DNA from: Brachypterus glaber
Lineage: Eukaryota > Arthropoda > Insecta > Coleoptera > Kateretidae
NCBI GenBank assembly: GCA_958510825.1
Contig: OY294048.1
Location: 28,919,026 to 28,983,025 of the forward strand
Length of the DNA stretch: 64,000 nt
Reading direction: 5' to 3'
Below are positions 10,395 through 21,357 of this stretch, in pieces. Position 1 is the first letter of the stretch, and each line of letters begins with the position of its first letter. Position numbers and translations under genes: made by a program. The notes below the pieces were generated by a model. It was given only the letters and a program-made list of their open reading frames with translations, was not told the DNA's origin and made no database searches.

Positions 10395-10880
10395 TCACGA
10401 CACCTACAACAACAAAAAGTAAAAGAGTGCAGTCGTTTCATTTACAACACTAAACTGTTAAGCCATTAAGTTTTTCTTTGTCGGGCAGAGAGCGAGGTAG
10501 GCGTGGCTTGCAAATCTGCATGCTCGGCCTCTCACTTCTTACTACGTCACGATACTCGCTTCAAAACATAAGAAATTCACCTGACCCGTCAGTCCGGCTG
10601 GCTAGCAGAGCCTGGTCGGCGTCGGCTCTCTACTGCGTTTGCAAAGTTATAATGTATTTTTAATTCACATATTAATTACATTTATGTGCACATAGAAACT
10701 ACATATCATATGTAATTGCATGTACATGTTTATCGTTGGGTATACTTATGTACATAAAAATGTTAGCCCAAAATGCCTACTTTCAATATTTTGGTAATAC
10801 ATTTATTAGAATCAGCTGATTGTCCCCATTTTTATTAATCATCCTTCCTCCAAAAACTATTACAGTGACAATTGGTATTG
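10395..10880 (+). repeat. Dispersed repeat A, copy 2
   Basis: This is the longest local copy. Its first half matches copy 1. Its second half, from the CACATAGAAACTAC segment through TATCGTTGGGTATACTTA, GTTAGCCCAAAATGCCTACT and AGAATCAGCTGATTGT, matches copy 3 at 27440-27640 very closely. The close match of the second half over about 17 kb suggests recent activity or a conserved functional end. Confidence 0.85.
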
Positions 10881-12399
10881 GTTTGAAGTATAGGGAGGTA
10901 TTTTAAAATGCTAAAATCGAATATAGCATTAAAAGTTAAAAATTCAAAATGGCTGATCCCATGTGCTCTCTATAATAGTTAAATTTATAAATAAAGTTTT
11001 ACTTTAAATTGGTAATGTTTTTTGGGTTGCTTAAATTCAATTTGACAACAAGAATAAAAAATATAAAATGGCGTATTCAATATGGCGTCAATAATTCTTA
11101 AACTATAAACTTTAAACTTTTTTTGTTTTTTTACATAAATATAATTTTTTTATTATAGGTTTACCTCGACTCTCTAAGATTTGCTTCAGATTACCTCGTA
11201 ACCTTCAAAGATTTCCTCCAGATTACCTCCATTTTGTACACCTGAATTCCTCTGCGGTTTACCCCTGGCTTTCACAGGTCCGCCATCTTATTTTTTGATT
11301 TTGTTGATTTTAGTTTGCCATTTTGCCCCTACACACTAAAGTTTCTACGACCCCCCCTTCGAAAAATATAAGATAAATGCTTAGTTTCTTTTTTTAATAT
11401 TCAGCCGTGCATCATTTTACGTATTTTTTTTTCTTGGCGAAACCAAAAAAATCCACAAAAAGCCACATCTTTTTAAGGAACTGCATACCTTAAGCTACAA
11501 TTTGGTGCAATAAAATCTAAAAAATCCTGTGGAACTTCGGGTAGTTTTTAAACGAAAGTATGTCATAAGCTAAAAACCCCAAGGGACAATAAAGAAATAG
11601 TCTAAGAATTAAGTACAAAAATTCCTTTTTATATATATTATTACGGCAAATAATAGTTCATATAATGATGTAAGTCTACAACAAGAAGAAGGGGAGGTAC
11701 AGCTATTGGGTAAGAGAATATACGACTTTTTTTTTTAAATAAAATTTTTAAAATAATTTTTAAGTTTGAATAAGTCTCAGGCATAAAGGACTCACTAAAT
11801 TTATTTCATATTTATGCAAAACATAGTTTAACTATCCTTAATTATAAATACATAGTTTTTAAGTCTTAGTTTTAAGTCGAATTAATGCCAAAAATAAGGG
11901 CTTCCCGGACGAAAGTGATAGTTTACGCCTCATTTGACGGGTGTAAAGTGTCATTTTAGCCCTAGGTTTATAGAGTACATTACACTAGGGTCTAAAAGGA
12001 AATATAATTTCTAAGAAAATAACCATTTTTTAAGAAACGCTCTTGACTTTGCTGAAAGCTTTTACGGTGATCTATTAGCTGCTTCAATTACACCAGGTGA
12101 AATACTAAACTATTTAATTTCTTACAAAATTTCTGAACATGACGTTCTTTGAGTTCATTTGATTACAGTGTATTTATATGAATCCACAGTATGTGAATTA
12201 TTTTTCGTAATTCGAAGCTTTAAAAAAAAATTCTAAATATATCTGGGCTCGTGAAAAATTAAAATTGTATTTTTATATTTTGGATCTACTTGGACAAAAT
12301 ATATTGTTATTCCGCAGGTTTTAAGTGTATTTTTGGCCCTAGCGTTATGTAGCTACAAATTTCATGCCACGGGCCAAAAACTGTCATTAGACCCTTGGT
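10881..12399. other. AT-rich intergenic sequence with a small tandem pair
   Basis: Two ~32-bp units (AGATTTGCTTCAGATTACCT and AGATTTCCTCCAGATTACCT) lie at about 11178-11240. A 45-codon open stretch at 12015-12152 is listed separately. No other feature is seen. Confidence 0.4.
12015..12152 (+). other. Unassigned 45-codon open stretch, possibly an exon relic
   Basis: Between a TAA at 12012-12014 and a TGA at 12150-12152 the frame encodes an ordinary-looking peptide containing ALDFAESFYGDLLAAS and ITPGEILNYLIS. Its mix of residues is unlike the Phe/Lys/Asn-rich chance frames elsewhere in the window. It follows a CTAAG that could be a splice acceptor and contains a CAG|GTGAAA that could be a donor. 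I do not recognise the protein. The alternating hydrophobic pattern suggests helices, nothing more. Confidence 0.2.
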
Positions 12400-12575
12400 A
12401 CATAAATATTTACCTATAAAGAAATTGCACTGCTCTACTACAGAATTTTCACAATCAATGAGAAAATCCCCACCAAAATGATATATAGCTGCTATTTTAC
12501 GGTTTTATGCCATCATCAGTGGCATATGTATATTGGTATGGTGGCTTTCGCACTGATTGTTAAAAATCATTAATA

Positions 12576-13723
12576 TAATAATAATAATAATAATAATACT
12601 TCTTTATTTCAGAAAAACATTTCTCATAACACAGTTAAAAGAAACATTGGATGAAATTTGTCATAAACAAAATATACAATGACAATGTCAACGATAAATA
12701 AATAAATAAATAAATATACAAAGATATTAAAATAAATGAAAAGGTGATAGCTCAACCCACTAAACAGAAATTTTGAATGAGTTTTAAAGGCTCAAAAAGA
12801 GTAAAACTCTTCCAGTGAGTAGGGCTCAATATTACAAATATATTCAAACAGCTTCTTTTTAAAACATTTTTTTTTAGCATCTACTTTTAAACAAGTGGGT
12901 ATTTTATTGTATAATTTAATTGAAGAATAGTAGAGACCTTTTTCTGTAATTGCTAAGCGATGTTTTGGAATGTTATAATCCAGAATTCTGTTTGATTTGG
13001 GTTTTAGACCTTCATATAGTTTTTTTAATAAAAATAAAATACATTCATAAACATAGAGACCAATAACAGTAAGTATATGATTTGTTTTAAATAAATTTCT
13101 ACATGAGTCCCTGTAGTTCAGTTTGAGCATTGTACGTAAAGCTCTTTTTTGAGCCTTTAAAACACACTCAACCTCGGAGCATTTACCCCAAAAAAGAAGA
13201 CCATACCTCATAATGCTTTGAAAATTTGAATGGTACCCTACCTTTAATGTTGCAGTCCACATAACTCCTTAGAACAAGGAGAGAATAGGACACTCTATTC
13301 AGTCTAGTCAATAAATGACCTACATGCGACCCCCAGCACAGTGTCTCGTCCACTTGGATTCCTAAAAATTTTACACTTTGTACCAGATCTCTCTCAGTAT
13401 TGTTTATGTTAATGTGTTTATTTTCATTGGGTTGTTCTTTTAACCTAAACATCATGAAATTTGTTTTTTGTTCATTTAAAATTAACTTGTTACTTTCCAA
13501 CCAACTTTTTACCAACTCAAATAATACCTCAGTTTCAAGTATAATATTTTCAGCATCCGACTTTATTAAAAAGTTAGAATCGTCTGCAAAACTGACAAGG
13601 GTTTGATTGCTGCTCTGTAGGGTCGCATAGAGGTCATTCACAAAGATGATAAAGAGCAGTGGCCCCAATATACTGCCCTGGGGAACTCCAACCCCCACCC
13701 CTTTCCTATCTGACAGATATTTA
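12576..13723 (-). mobile_element. 5'-truncated CR1/Daphne-like non-LTR retrotransposon
   Basis: On the minus strand this insert ends with a 3' UTR, an AATAAA signal (12603-12608) and a TTA-repeat tail (about 12573-12597). The 5' end is truncated inside the reverse transcriptase at about 13723. ATTAATA at 12569-12575 and 13724-13730 is the likely target-site duplication, and the inverted repeat of the host foldback element resumes exactly there. A second simple repeat (AAAT units, about 12695-12716) lies in the 3' UTR at the same relative place as in the related copy at 61844-64000. Confidence 0.9.
12792..13722 (-). pseudogene. Reverse transcriptase C-terminal half, frameshifted
   Basis: The upstream frame carries YLSDRKG, then GVPQGSILGP, the catalytic FADDSNF and the LNEQKTNF motif. 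The order is normal, but about 20 residues expected between YLSDRK and GVPQGS are absent. Near 13240-13262 the reading shifts by one base; the second frame continues with TLKVGYHSNFQ, MRYGLLFWG and the conserved ending IEPYSLEEF. The same landmarks (YHSNFH, KYGIIFWG, LEPYSLSEF) occur in the element at 62019-63035, so the two copies belong to one clade. The open frame actually extends back to 13860, but its first ~46 residues are read-through of the host foldback element, not reverse transcriptase. Non-functional. Confidence 0.92.
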
Positions 13724-14520
13724 ATTAATAATATACATCGCATCAAAAAGTTTCTGTATCGAGAGTGTACAAATTGGTGGCCCCATCTAATGTTGTACAA
13801 AAGTACTTCATTTGATAGTGTACCTGTAATCTGATAAGAATTATCTTTATCTAGATACACAGGCGGATAAAAACTTTTGTCTCAAAGCATATAGTACCGA
13901 TACGGCAAATCAAATTATAAATAAAATAAAGTTTAGTGCCTTATAGAAGGCAAACTGTATAAATCTATAAAGAAATTGCACTACTTATTTACTAGATTTA
14001 TATAGTTTACCGTCTATACTGCCTGACTACGCTAGAAAGCAGTAACTCCATTTGTCGCATTGCAGCACTTTCAAAATATTACATCAGAGTTGACGTGAAA
14101 ACGTTGCTATGCGAGGTACTGCTTTCTAGCGTAGTAGGGCAGTATAAGGCACTAAACTTTTTATTTCATTCATAATTTGATTTGCCTTGTTGGTACTAGG
14201 TGCTGGCTTTGAGACAAAAGTTTTTGTCCGCCTGTGTATCTGGATAAAGATCATTCTTATCAGATTACAGGTCCGCCACCACCAAATATAGTACTTTTGT
14301 GCAACATTAGATGGCGTCACCAATTTTTACAATCTCGATAGAAAATTTTTTTGATGCGGTAAGTATTAATTATTTTCTGATGCCACTGATGATAGCAAAA
14401 AAGCGTGAAATAGCAGCTATATGTCATTTTGGTAGGGATTTTCTCATTGATTGTCAAAATTCTGTAGTAGAGAAGTGAAATTTCTGTATAGATTTATATA
14501 GTTTGCCGTCCATAAGGCAC

Positions 14521-15082
14521 TAAACTTTCTTTCATTTATAAATATTTGCTTTTTACTTTTTTTATGTAACATAATTTATGTTACATAAAATACTTAACAA
14601 TATTTGTTTTATAAATGGAGCAAAAATCCTAAAATATATGTTATTATGTCAGTGCGTTAGTTTTATTACAATGGTTTATAATCGTAAATTATAAAATAAT
14701 ATCAAATTTATTTTCATAGCGTTTATTATTTTCTCGCGTAAACAGAAATAAAAATAATTTCTTCTTGAAGAAACATAATTTATAGGCTGGAATTAAACTT
14801 TCGCAATCACGCTAAATCTAATATTTATTTTTCCTTTTTATATGTTTAAATAATTCTTTAATAGCTTTTCGTGCTAACAAAAATGCGCAAATGATAAAAA
14901 AGAAAAACTAAATATAAATTTTTCATCTAGTGGACGTAAGTCAGTAGGTCAAAAAATCATTTCGAATACTATTTTTTATCAACCAGTCATTTAACATTAT
15001 TTTTGACCACATTTTTATTTCTGTCCAATCATATTGCAGTTATATCGGGAGTTTTCTACTGTATAAAATTCTAGTGAAAATA
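14521..15082. other. AT-rich, nothing recognised
   Basis: A small palindrome TTTATGTAACATAA...TTATGTTACATAAA lies at about 14562-14590. No gene is visible. Confidence 0.4.
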
Positions 15083-15090
15083 TTTGTAGT
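15083..15090. repeat. Left 8-bp target-site duplication (hAT)
   Basis: TTTGTAGT is repeated exactly at 16376-16383, immediately outside the terminal inverted repeats. Confidence 0.85.
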
Positions 15091-16375
15091 TAGGGAATCC
15101 AGGTTTCGGGATCCCGATCCAGAAATCCCGAAATTCCGAAAATTTCAAAAAGTTCGGGATCCCGATCCCGATCCCTAAATTTAAAAATGTCTCATTTCAT
15201 CAAAAATTAATTATCTTATATTAAATAAATAAAATTATAAAATTTAAACCAAAAACTTTTATTAAAATAACCAGTATAATAAGTAATATTTTACTAAATT
15301 AAGAAAAATAAAAAATAAAATAAACATCACGAAAAAAAAACAAATATTTAGTAAAATATTTATTGTTTAAAAAAAAAAGTTTTTAAAAGTTAAAACAAAT
15401 AAATTAAATAAAAAGTTTAAAAAAAACAAACTTTTTAAAAATTAAAATAAATTAAATAAAAAGTAAAAAAAAACATACTTTTAAAAAGTTAAAATAAATA
15501 AATTAAATAAAAAGTTACATCTAAAACTACCAAGTTGGTAGTACCAACAAAACAAACAACATTAAAATATAAATTCATATAAAAAAATATATAAAAGTAA
15601 TTATAAACAAACTTAAAAATTTTAAATTAAAATTATGTTTTTTCTATGGTTTATTTAAATCAACTCCAATATGAGTAAGGATCTAGAATTTCTTAATTTG
15701 ATTAATGCTAGTCGTAGCAAAAAGATCCGATGGTACAAAGAACTAAACTACGCCAGGAAAAAAGTTTCTTTGGATATTTAGTTCCTAAATGATGACTTAC
15801 CAACATGTACTCATTGTATCTTATTTGGTCAATAAATTACTATTACTATTACTATAAAGTCCTGCAAAAAGCTTAAAGTTTTTCCTAAGTTCATTCAAGT
15901 CAGAACGAAGAACAAATCTAAAAATATATTTTGGAGAGATAACATTTTTTCTACGGTTTATTTAAATCAACTCCAATATGAGTAAGGATCAAGAATTTCT
16001 TAATGTTTTTTATTAGCTTATCTTTTAAAAAAATGGTCATGAGCGACCTAGATTTTTTCAAAACTCCTGAAAAAATTCAGGGATAATACTCTTAACTCAG
16101 CCCGTTTTCCAAGAAATTGTTTCGTTAGGTCTATGAGTCATAGACTATGACCTTCTTTAGGGGTGCATTTTCACCATCGTAAACAAATAATATTATACGC
16201 AAATCACAATTACATATCGAGTAAAGAGATTCGAGTTGAATAAATAAATTTTAATTTTTCGGGATTTTCGGGATTTTTTTTCGGGATTTTCGGGATTTTT
16301 CGGGATTTCGGGATTCAAAAATCTTCGGGATATCCCGAACTTTCGGGATCCTGAATTTCGGGACTGGAAGCCCTA
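15091..16375. mobile_element. Non-autonomous hAT element
   Basis: The ends are TAGGGAATCCAG and CTGGAAGCCCTA (10 of 12 positions inverted), flanked by an identical 8-bp duplication, which is the hAT signature. The subterminal zones are built from CGGGATTT/CCCGATCC-type repeats, dense at both ends (15105-15175 and 16258-16365), as in hAT elements whose transposase binds clustered subterminal motifs. No transposase frame survives in the AT-rich interior. A 3' fragment of a non-LTR element sits inside at about 15700-15857, and a ~60-bp direct repeat (TTTATTTAAATCAACTCCAA) occurs at 15651 and 15959. Confidence 0.88.
15700..15857 (+). mobile_element. 3' fragment of a non-LTR retrotransposon
   Basis: The stretch ends TTTGGTCAATAAATTACTATTACTATTACTA-type sequence, namely a polyadenylation-like AATAAA followed by TTAC/TAT microsatellite units, typical of non-LTR tails. 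Just upstream a short frame reads IRWYKELNYARKK and then stops, which could be the last residues of a reverse-transcriptase protein. It is nested in the hAT element. Exact 5' boundary uncertain. Confidence 0.55.
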
Positions 16376-16383
16376 TTTGTAGT
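16376..16383. repeat. Right 8-bp target-site duplication (hAT)
   Basis: TTTGTAGT, identical to 15083-15090. Confidence 0.85.
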
Positions 16384-17051
16384 TTATTGGTTTTCAATAT
16401 TTCTCTTTTACAATAAAATTTCATACCTAAAAATAATTAATAATTAATTGTGAATATATTACTATTTATAGTTATTGTTATTACTTTAGTATTTACCAAT
16501 AAATACCACAAAATTTTTATAACATGTAATAACAGTTTTTCTAAGTTAACTTTTTATATGCACGAGCTTTTAAAATAGCGGTACCGCGCTAGTCAGTCAG
16601 TGACTACAATTTTGACAGAACCATAATTTGCAATTTCAAAATGGACAAAAAAGGTTTTAGTTTAGCAACTGAGAATGGAATTAAATTAACCAAAATAAAG
16701 AATATGCCTGTAAAAATATTAAAATAAGTAATAAATCAATTTATATAATTTCGGATGAAACAAATATAAAAGTTGGTTTGACATGTTGAAAATCGTTAAA
16801 AAATAATCTTCGGAATTACACACTATTCTTCGAATTATCGGAATAAATTCACGGTTTTTATTCAAATTTGTTGTTAAAGGAAATAAATATTTCTAAACAG
16901 TTGTAGAATATTTTTTTAAGGTTTTCAATTTTTTAGCTTTTTTGCTTAAATTTTTTTGTTTATATCATTTAAGGTTAGTTTATCAAATAAATAATGTCAC
17001 ATAATGAATGGTTCTAAATCGTACTGAATGGCGATCCCTTTTGGATATAGT
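16384..17051. other. AT-rich, nothing recognised
   Basis: No open frame or repeat can be supported. There is a duplicated GTCAGTCAGTGAC at about 16590-16602. Confidence 0.4.
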
Positions 17052-17055
17052 TTAA

Positions 17056-17208
17056 CCCCTTTGCGCCCAGACTGAAAAAGTCCACAGCATTATCCCAGAT
17101 TTGGTGAAAAAATGGATGTTGATTGCCACAGCTGTGCACAGGTGGCACCCAGGGCTACCAACGCATATTCAGCTGGTTGCCATATGTGGCAACCTAGGTG
17201 CGAAGGGG
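17056..17208. mobile_element. piggyBac-type MITE, 153 bp
   Basis: TTAA at 17052-17055 and 17209-17212 flank inverted ends CCCCTTTGCGCCCAG and GTGCGAAGGGG. TTAA targets and CCC-starting termini are diagnostic of the piggyBac group. No coding capacity. The interior has a TTGCCATATGTGGCAA palindrome near the right end. Confidence 0.85.
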
Positions 17209-17283
17209 TTAAACTTAAATTCAAGGCAACACAAGACTGAGCCCAGAAGCGCGGAGAGGTCAACTGTGGATATGTGATGTGTT

Positions 17284-17435
17284 CAGGGCTGGACAGAGCC
17301 AGGCCGGGCCCCGGGAAAACTTTATTCCCTGGCCCCATCGCCTCTGAAAAAGAAGCCTTACCCCTGTTAAAAAACAGAGGTTTTGCATCGGGCCCCAGGG
17401 AATGCTCCTCCCTCCCCCCCATGAATCCCACCCTG
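17284..17435. mobile_element. Small GC-rich hAT-type MITE
   Basis: The GC-rich block begins CAGGGCTGGACA and ends AATCCCACCCTG, with CAGGG/CCCTG termini. It is flanked by GATGTGTT (17276-17283) and GATGTGGA (17436-17443), an 8-bp duplication with two mismatches. Internal GGGCCCCGGGAAAACTTTATTCCC and related segments form further inverted pairs (GGGCCC on both sides). Open frames across it on both strands have no protein-like content. Confidence 0.6.
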
Positions 17436-17579
17436 GATGTGGAACTCACAATTAAAAAATAATGGAATTTTATAACTATAATTATGACTTAACCAACTAA
17501 GAATTTTAACTATGAAATTTCAGGTTTATTTGTCACATTTCATTTCACTGGTTGAATTTTTAGTTTAGTATTCATTATG

Positions 17580-17700
17580 GCCTCGGTGGTGTAAGGTGGA
17601 GCACGTTCGCTTTTTAATGTCAATGTCACGGGTATGAATTCCGGGGCATGGATGTGTAGTGGTGGAAGGGTGGGTACGACCTAAAAAAAATAGCTAAACC
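17580..17700 (+). repeat. Degenerate tRNA-like SINE head
   Basis: GCCTCGG at 17580 can pair 6 of 7 positions with CCGGGGC ending at 17647, as in an acceptor stem. TGGTGTAAGGTGG fits an A box, and GGTATGAATTCC is a decayed B box. The anticodon arm does not fold, so this is not a functional tRNA. It is most likely the head of an old tRNA-derived SINE. Confidence 0.45.
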
Positions 17701-17723
17701 AGCATTAAGTTGTAACATCATTC

Positions 17724-17865
17724 ATTTATTATTCCATCAATCTATTTTCTAATCATCGTACAGAGTGATATTGGTAGACTGACAGTTTCGGGCTGCTGGC
17801 CCTCTTCAGTACCAAGAGTATCCCTCTGTACGATGATTAGAAAATAGATTGATGGAATAATAAAT
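17724..17865. repeat. Perfect 42-bp inverted repeat with 58-nt loop
   Basis: The arm at 17724-17765 (starting ATTTATTATTCCATCAATCT) is the exact reverse complement of 17824-17865. The loop contains TTTCGGGCTGCTGGCC. Complete identity of the arms in an otherwise decayed neighbourhood suggests a recent origin. It may be the terminus of a larger SINE or foldback that starts with the tRNA-like head upstream. Confidence 0.85.
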
Positions 17866-18019
17866 TAATATTTTTATAATTTTGTTTAAAATTAAAAATT
17901 TCTGTCCTTATCATTCATTTAATAATTTCTCAGAAACTGTTCTCATTTTTAACCCTATTTTAATCCCAAAAAAAATTATGAAGAATTAAATATATTACCG
18001 TCAAATTAGGCATGTAAAT

Positions 18020-18113
18020 AATAAAAATTGGTTTTGTTTTTTTTTTTTTTTTTTAATACAAGTTGGACTTTTTTTTTTGTTTTAAAACAACGAATTCTGT
18101 TTTTTTTTTAATA
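18020..18113. repeat. T-rich homopolymer tract
   Basis: Long T runs separated by AATACAAG-like units. A partner A-rich tract lies at about 21720-21825, outside the other end of the large foldback. Confidence 0.6.
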
Positions 18114-21100
18114 CATATGGGTCAAATTTTTTAATACCATACCACCTTCACATGTCAATCTCACCGATTTTCGTCAAATTTGGTACACAAGTTCACTAAT
18201 GCATTGTAACAACAAATGTATAGTAAAAAAGCTTAAAAAAAATTTTTCGCCGATTTATGGACAAAACAAGTTTTTGTTGTTTTTCATAAATAATAAAATT
18301 TGTAAAATGCAACTTTTTCAAAACTCGTTTATAAAATGTTTATTTTTTGTCAAAAATTGCTCAAAATTTGTAATATTTCTAACAATTAAATGCTTTATAA
18401 AGGGAAATGCGCAAATTAAAAAAAATCACATTTGGCTCTTCCTCTTCTTCTTTAAATATAAAATTTTCTCGCTTTTCAGGATCGCATTCAATTCAAATTT
18501 TGAAAGGGGGCACCTAATTTTTTGGGGATGTCAAATAAGGCAAACGGGAGCCCAAACATACCTCTATCGGTGATATAAAATTTCTTCTGGTATTTTGAGA
18601 TCTAAACCCTCTACGAGCCCCTTAAAAATTGTTAAAAATGGTAAAATAAAAAAAATTGTAAAATGCCACTCTTTTAATGTTTTGATATAAAATGTTTATT
18701 TTTTCGTTTGGACTTTTCTCGCATTTCGAGGTCGCATTTAATCCAAATTTTGAAAGTGGGCGGGCCCCTGTTTTTTTTTTTGGGATATCAAAATGAGCAA
18801 ACGAGAGCCCAAACATACCTTTATCGATGATATAAAATTTGTTTTGATTTTAAAAATAAGCGCATTTTACCTATTCAAGAGCTATTTTCAATATATGTAC
18901 CTTTATATTTACATTAAGTACAAAATAATGTAACGATAGGGTCCTTATCCCTTTTGAAAAGCATTTATCTTTGATATATTTTGTTCATGGGACCAAACGA
19001 CACTTAGAAAAAAATTAAATATTGTAACATGTAAAAATCAATTTTTTATATATTTTAAGAATTTAGGCTTAGTTCATAAATTGTGGCATACTTTTAGGGA
19101 ATCTTCAAGTTATTTCACAGATTTTCAATGAAACTGGCGTATATGCACATATGTTTATGGATCATACATTTATGCATATCCGCCCCTTTTGTCGCAAAAA
19201 AATATGGCTTAATCGGCAAATTCAAATTGTTTTAATACTTAAGCTATATAGAAAAAGTCCAAACGAAAAAGTCAATGCCGCCTACTAGAAAAAAATAATT
19301 TAATTAATTTACAAAATGTGCACATTTATCTAGACATTTACTAAGGAAAGTACCTTTCAGCGGATTTGGCTGAAATTTCTGTATGTTGTAGTCCTTAGTT
19401 CCCTGAACAAAACTGGCTGGGTCGCACATTTAACAGTTTTGGAGCAATAACCTTTTAAAAATCATGTTTTTTTCTCTTTTCTCGATGTTTTAGAACATTT
19501 TGATTCGAAATATGCAAAAACATCGTCTGTCGGTATGTCTGTATGTATGTTAGCACTATATCTTAATTTCTAGATGAGCTATCGACAAGCGTTTTTTTTT
19601 TAATTTTTTCCACATGCAGGAGTAGATCTAGTTTTATTTTTGTAAAAATCAAAGTTAATCAAAGCTGGGTAAAACTACCACTTTTTATATTTTTCTTAAT
19701 TACTTTCGAATGGTTTGACCAGACTTTAAGTTCATTATGCAAATTACTTTTTGTACTGCTTAAAAGTCTACCAAAAATAAAGTCTCTAGATCAAATAGTT
19801 CAAAAAATATTTCAAAAATATTTAAAACATTTATTGGTAAATTTTGAATGAATTAACCTAGAGACTTTATTTTTGGTAGATGTCTAGGTATTATTTAAAG
19901 TCATTTGCATACTATATTTGAGGTCTAGAGGTCAAAAAAAAATTATGACTAATATATATTAAAAAGTGATTTTTATATGTTGCAGTTGCAGTTTTTTTCC
20001 AAGGATTAGTTGGTCCCATGAATAAAAAATATCCAAAATAAATTAAATGATTTTTAAAAGTGGTAAAAAGCCCATCATTACATTATTTTGTAATTATTGT
20101 AAATATAAAGGTAGCTCTTAAATAGGTAAAATACCCTTAGGCGCTTATTTTTAAATTTTACCATTTTTCAGCTATTTTCCAATGGCTGGTAGAGGGTTTA
20201 GATCTTAAAAAACAAAACTTATATCATCGTTAGATGTATGTTTAGGCTCTCATTTGCCTTTCTTTACATCTCAAAAAAATATTAGTCCTCTTTCAACATT
20301 TGGATAAATCATAATGGAGAAGAAGAAGAGCCAAATGTATTTTTTTTAATTTGGGCATTTTTCTTTATAAAGCATTTACGTGTTGGTAACATCAAAAACT
20401 GAGAAATTTTTAACCAAAAATAAACATTTTATAACAAAATATTGAAAAAGTTGCATTTCACAAGTTTTATTTTACCATTTTTTAGCCATTTCTAAAGGCT
20501 CGTAGATGGTTTAGATCTCAAACAACCAGAACAAATTTTATATCATCGATAGAGGTATGTTTGGGTTCTAGTTTGCCCCTTTGAAAATCTCAAAAAAATA
20601 AGGGGCCCCTTTCAAAATTTGGATTGAATGCGACCTTGAAATGCGAGAAAAATTAATATTTAATGAAGAAGAAGAAGAGCCAAATGTATTTTATTTTTAA
20701 TTTGGGCATTTTTCTTTATAAAGCATTTACGTGTTGATAACCTCAAAAATTTTGAGAAATTTTTAACTAAAAATAAACATTTTATAACAAAATATTAAAA
20801 GAGTGGAATTTCACAAATTTTATTATTTTACTATTTTTAGCCATTTTTAAGGGGCTCGTAGAGGGTTTAGATCTCAAAATACCAGAACAAATTTTATATC
20901 ACCGATAGAGGTATATTTGGGCCCTCTTTTGCCTTATTTGACATCTGGAAAAAATTAGGGGCCCCTTTCAAAATTTGGATTGAATGCGACCCTAAAAAGC
21001 GAGAAAAATTTATATTTAAAGAAGAAGAAGAAGAGCGAAATGTATTAGTTTTTTAATTTGCGCTTTTCTCTTTATAAAGCATTTACGTGTTTGTAATATC

Positions 21101-21357
21101 ACAAATTTTGAGCAATTTTTAACAAAAAATAATCATTTTATAAAAGAGTTTTGAAAAAATTGCATTTCACAAATTTTATTATTTATGAGAAACCACGAAA
21201 ACTTGTTTTGTCCATAAATCGGCGAAAAAAATTTTTTAAGCTTTTTTACTTTACATTTGTTGTTACAATGCATTAGTGAACTTGTGTACCAAATTTGACG
21301 AAAATCGGTGAAATTGACATGTGAAGGTGGTATGGTATTAAAAAATTTGACCCATAT
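18114..21357. mobile_element. 3.2-kb foldback element with ~353-bp modules
   Basis: The outer arms match inverted: CATATGGGTCAAATTTTTTA at the left and AAAAAATTTGACCCATATA at the right, continuing through the GGTACACAAGTTCACTAATG / CATTAGTGAACTTGTGTACC segments. The right half holds three direct modules marked by TAAAGCATTTACGTG at about 20369, 20718 and 21076 (spacing ~350 and ~357 bp). Each module includes GAGGGTTTAGATCT, CGATAGAGGTAT, GGCCCCTTTCAAAATTTGGA and a GAAGAAGAAGAG tract. Two inverted modules lie at about 18250-18840. The centre is marked by CTACCAAAAATAAAGTCTCT and its inverse near 19770-19880. Short open frames inside are not protein-like. Confidence 0.85.

Larger units (their letters stand above)
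12400..14520. mobile_element. Foldback element interrupted by a retrotransposon
   Basis: The left arm (about 12411-12545, resuming 13724-14035) is the inverted copy of the right arm (about 14095-14510). Paired landmarks include CTACTACAGAATTTT / AAAATTCTGTAGTAG, ATATAGCTGCTATTT / AAATAGCAGCTATAT, CATCTAATGTTG / CAACATTAGATG, GTAATCTGATAAGAA / TTCTTATCAGATTAC and ACTACGCTAGAAAGCAGTA / TACTGCTTTCTAGCGTAGT. The loop is centred near 14070. Without the nested 1.15-kb insert the element is about 0.96 kb and non-coding. Confidence 0.9.

Noticed and set aside
13723..13860. N-terminal 46 residues of the reverse-transcriptase frame
   Set aside because: The sequence is the arm of the foldback element, matched inverted at 14230-14360, and is not part of the retrotransposon protein.
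17090..17462. Open frames of 62 and 119 codons on opposite strands
   Set aside because: They span two different MITEs and the gap between them, without protein-like motifs.
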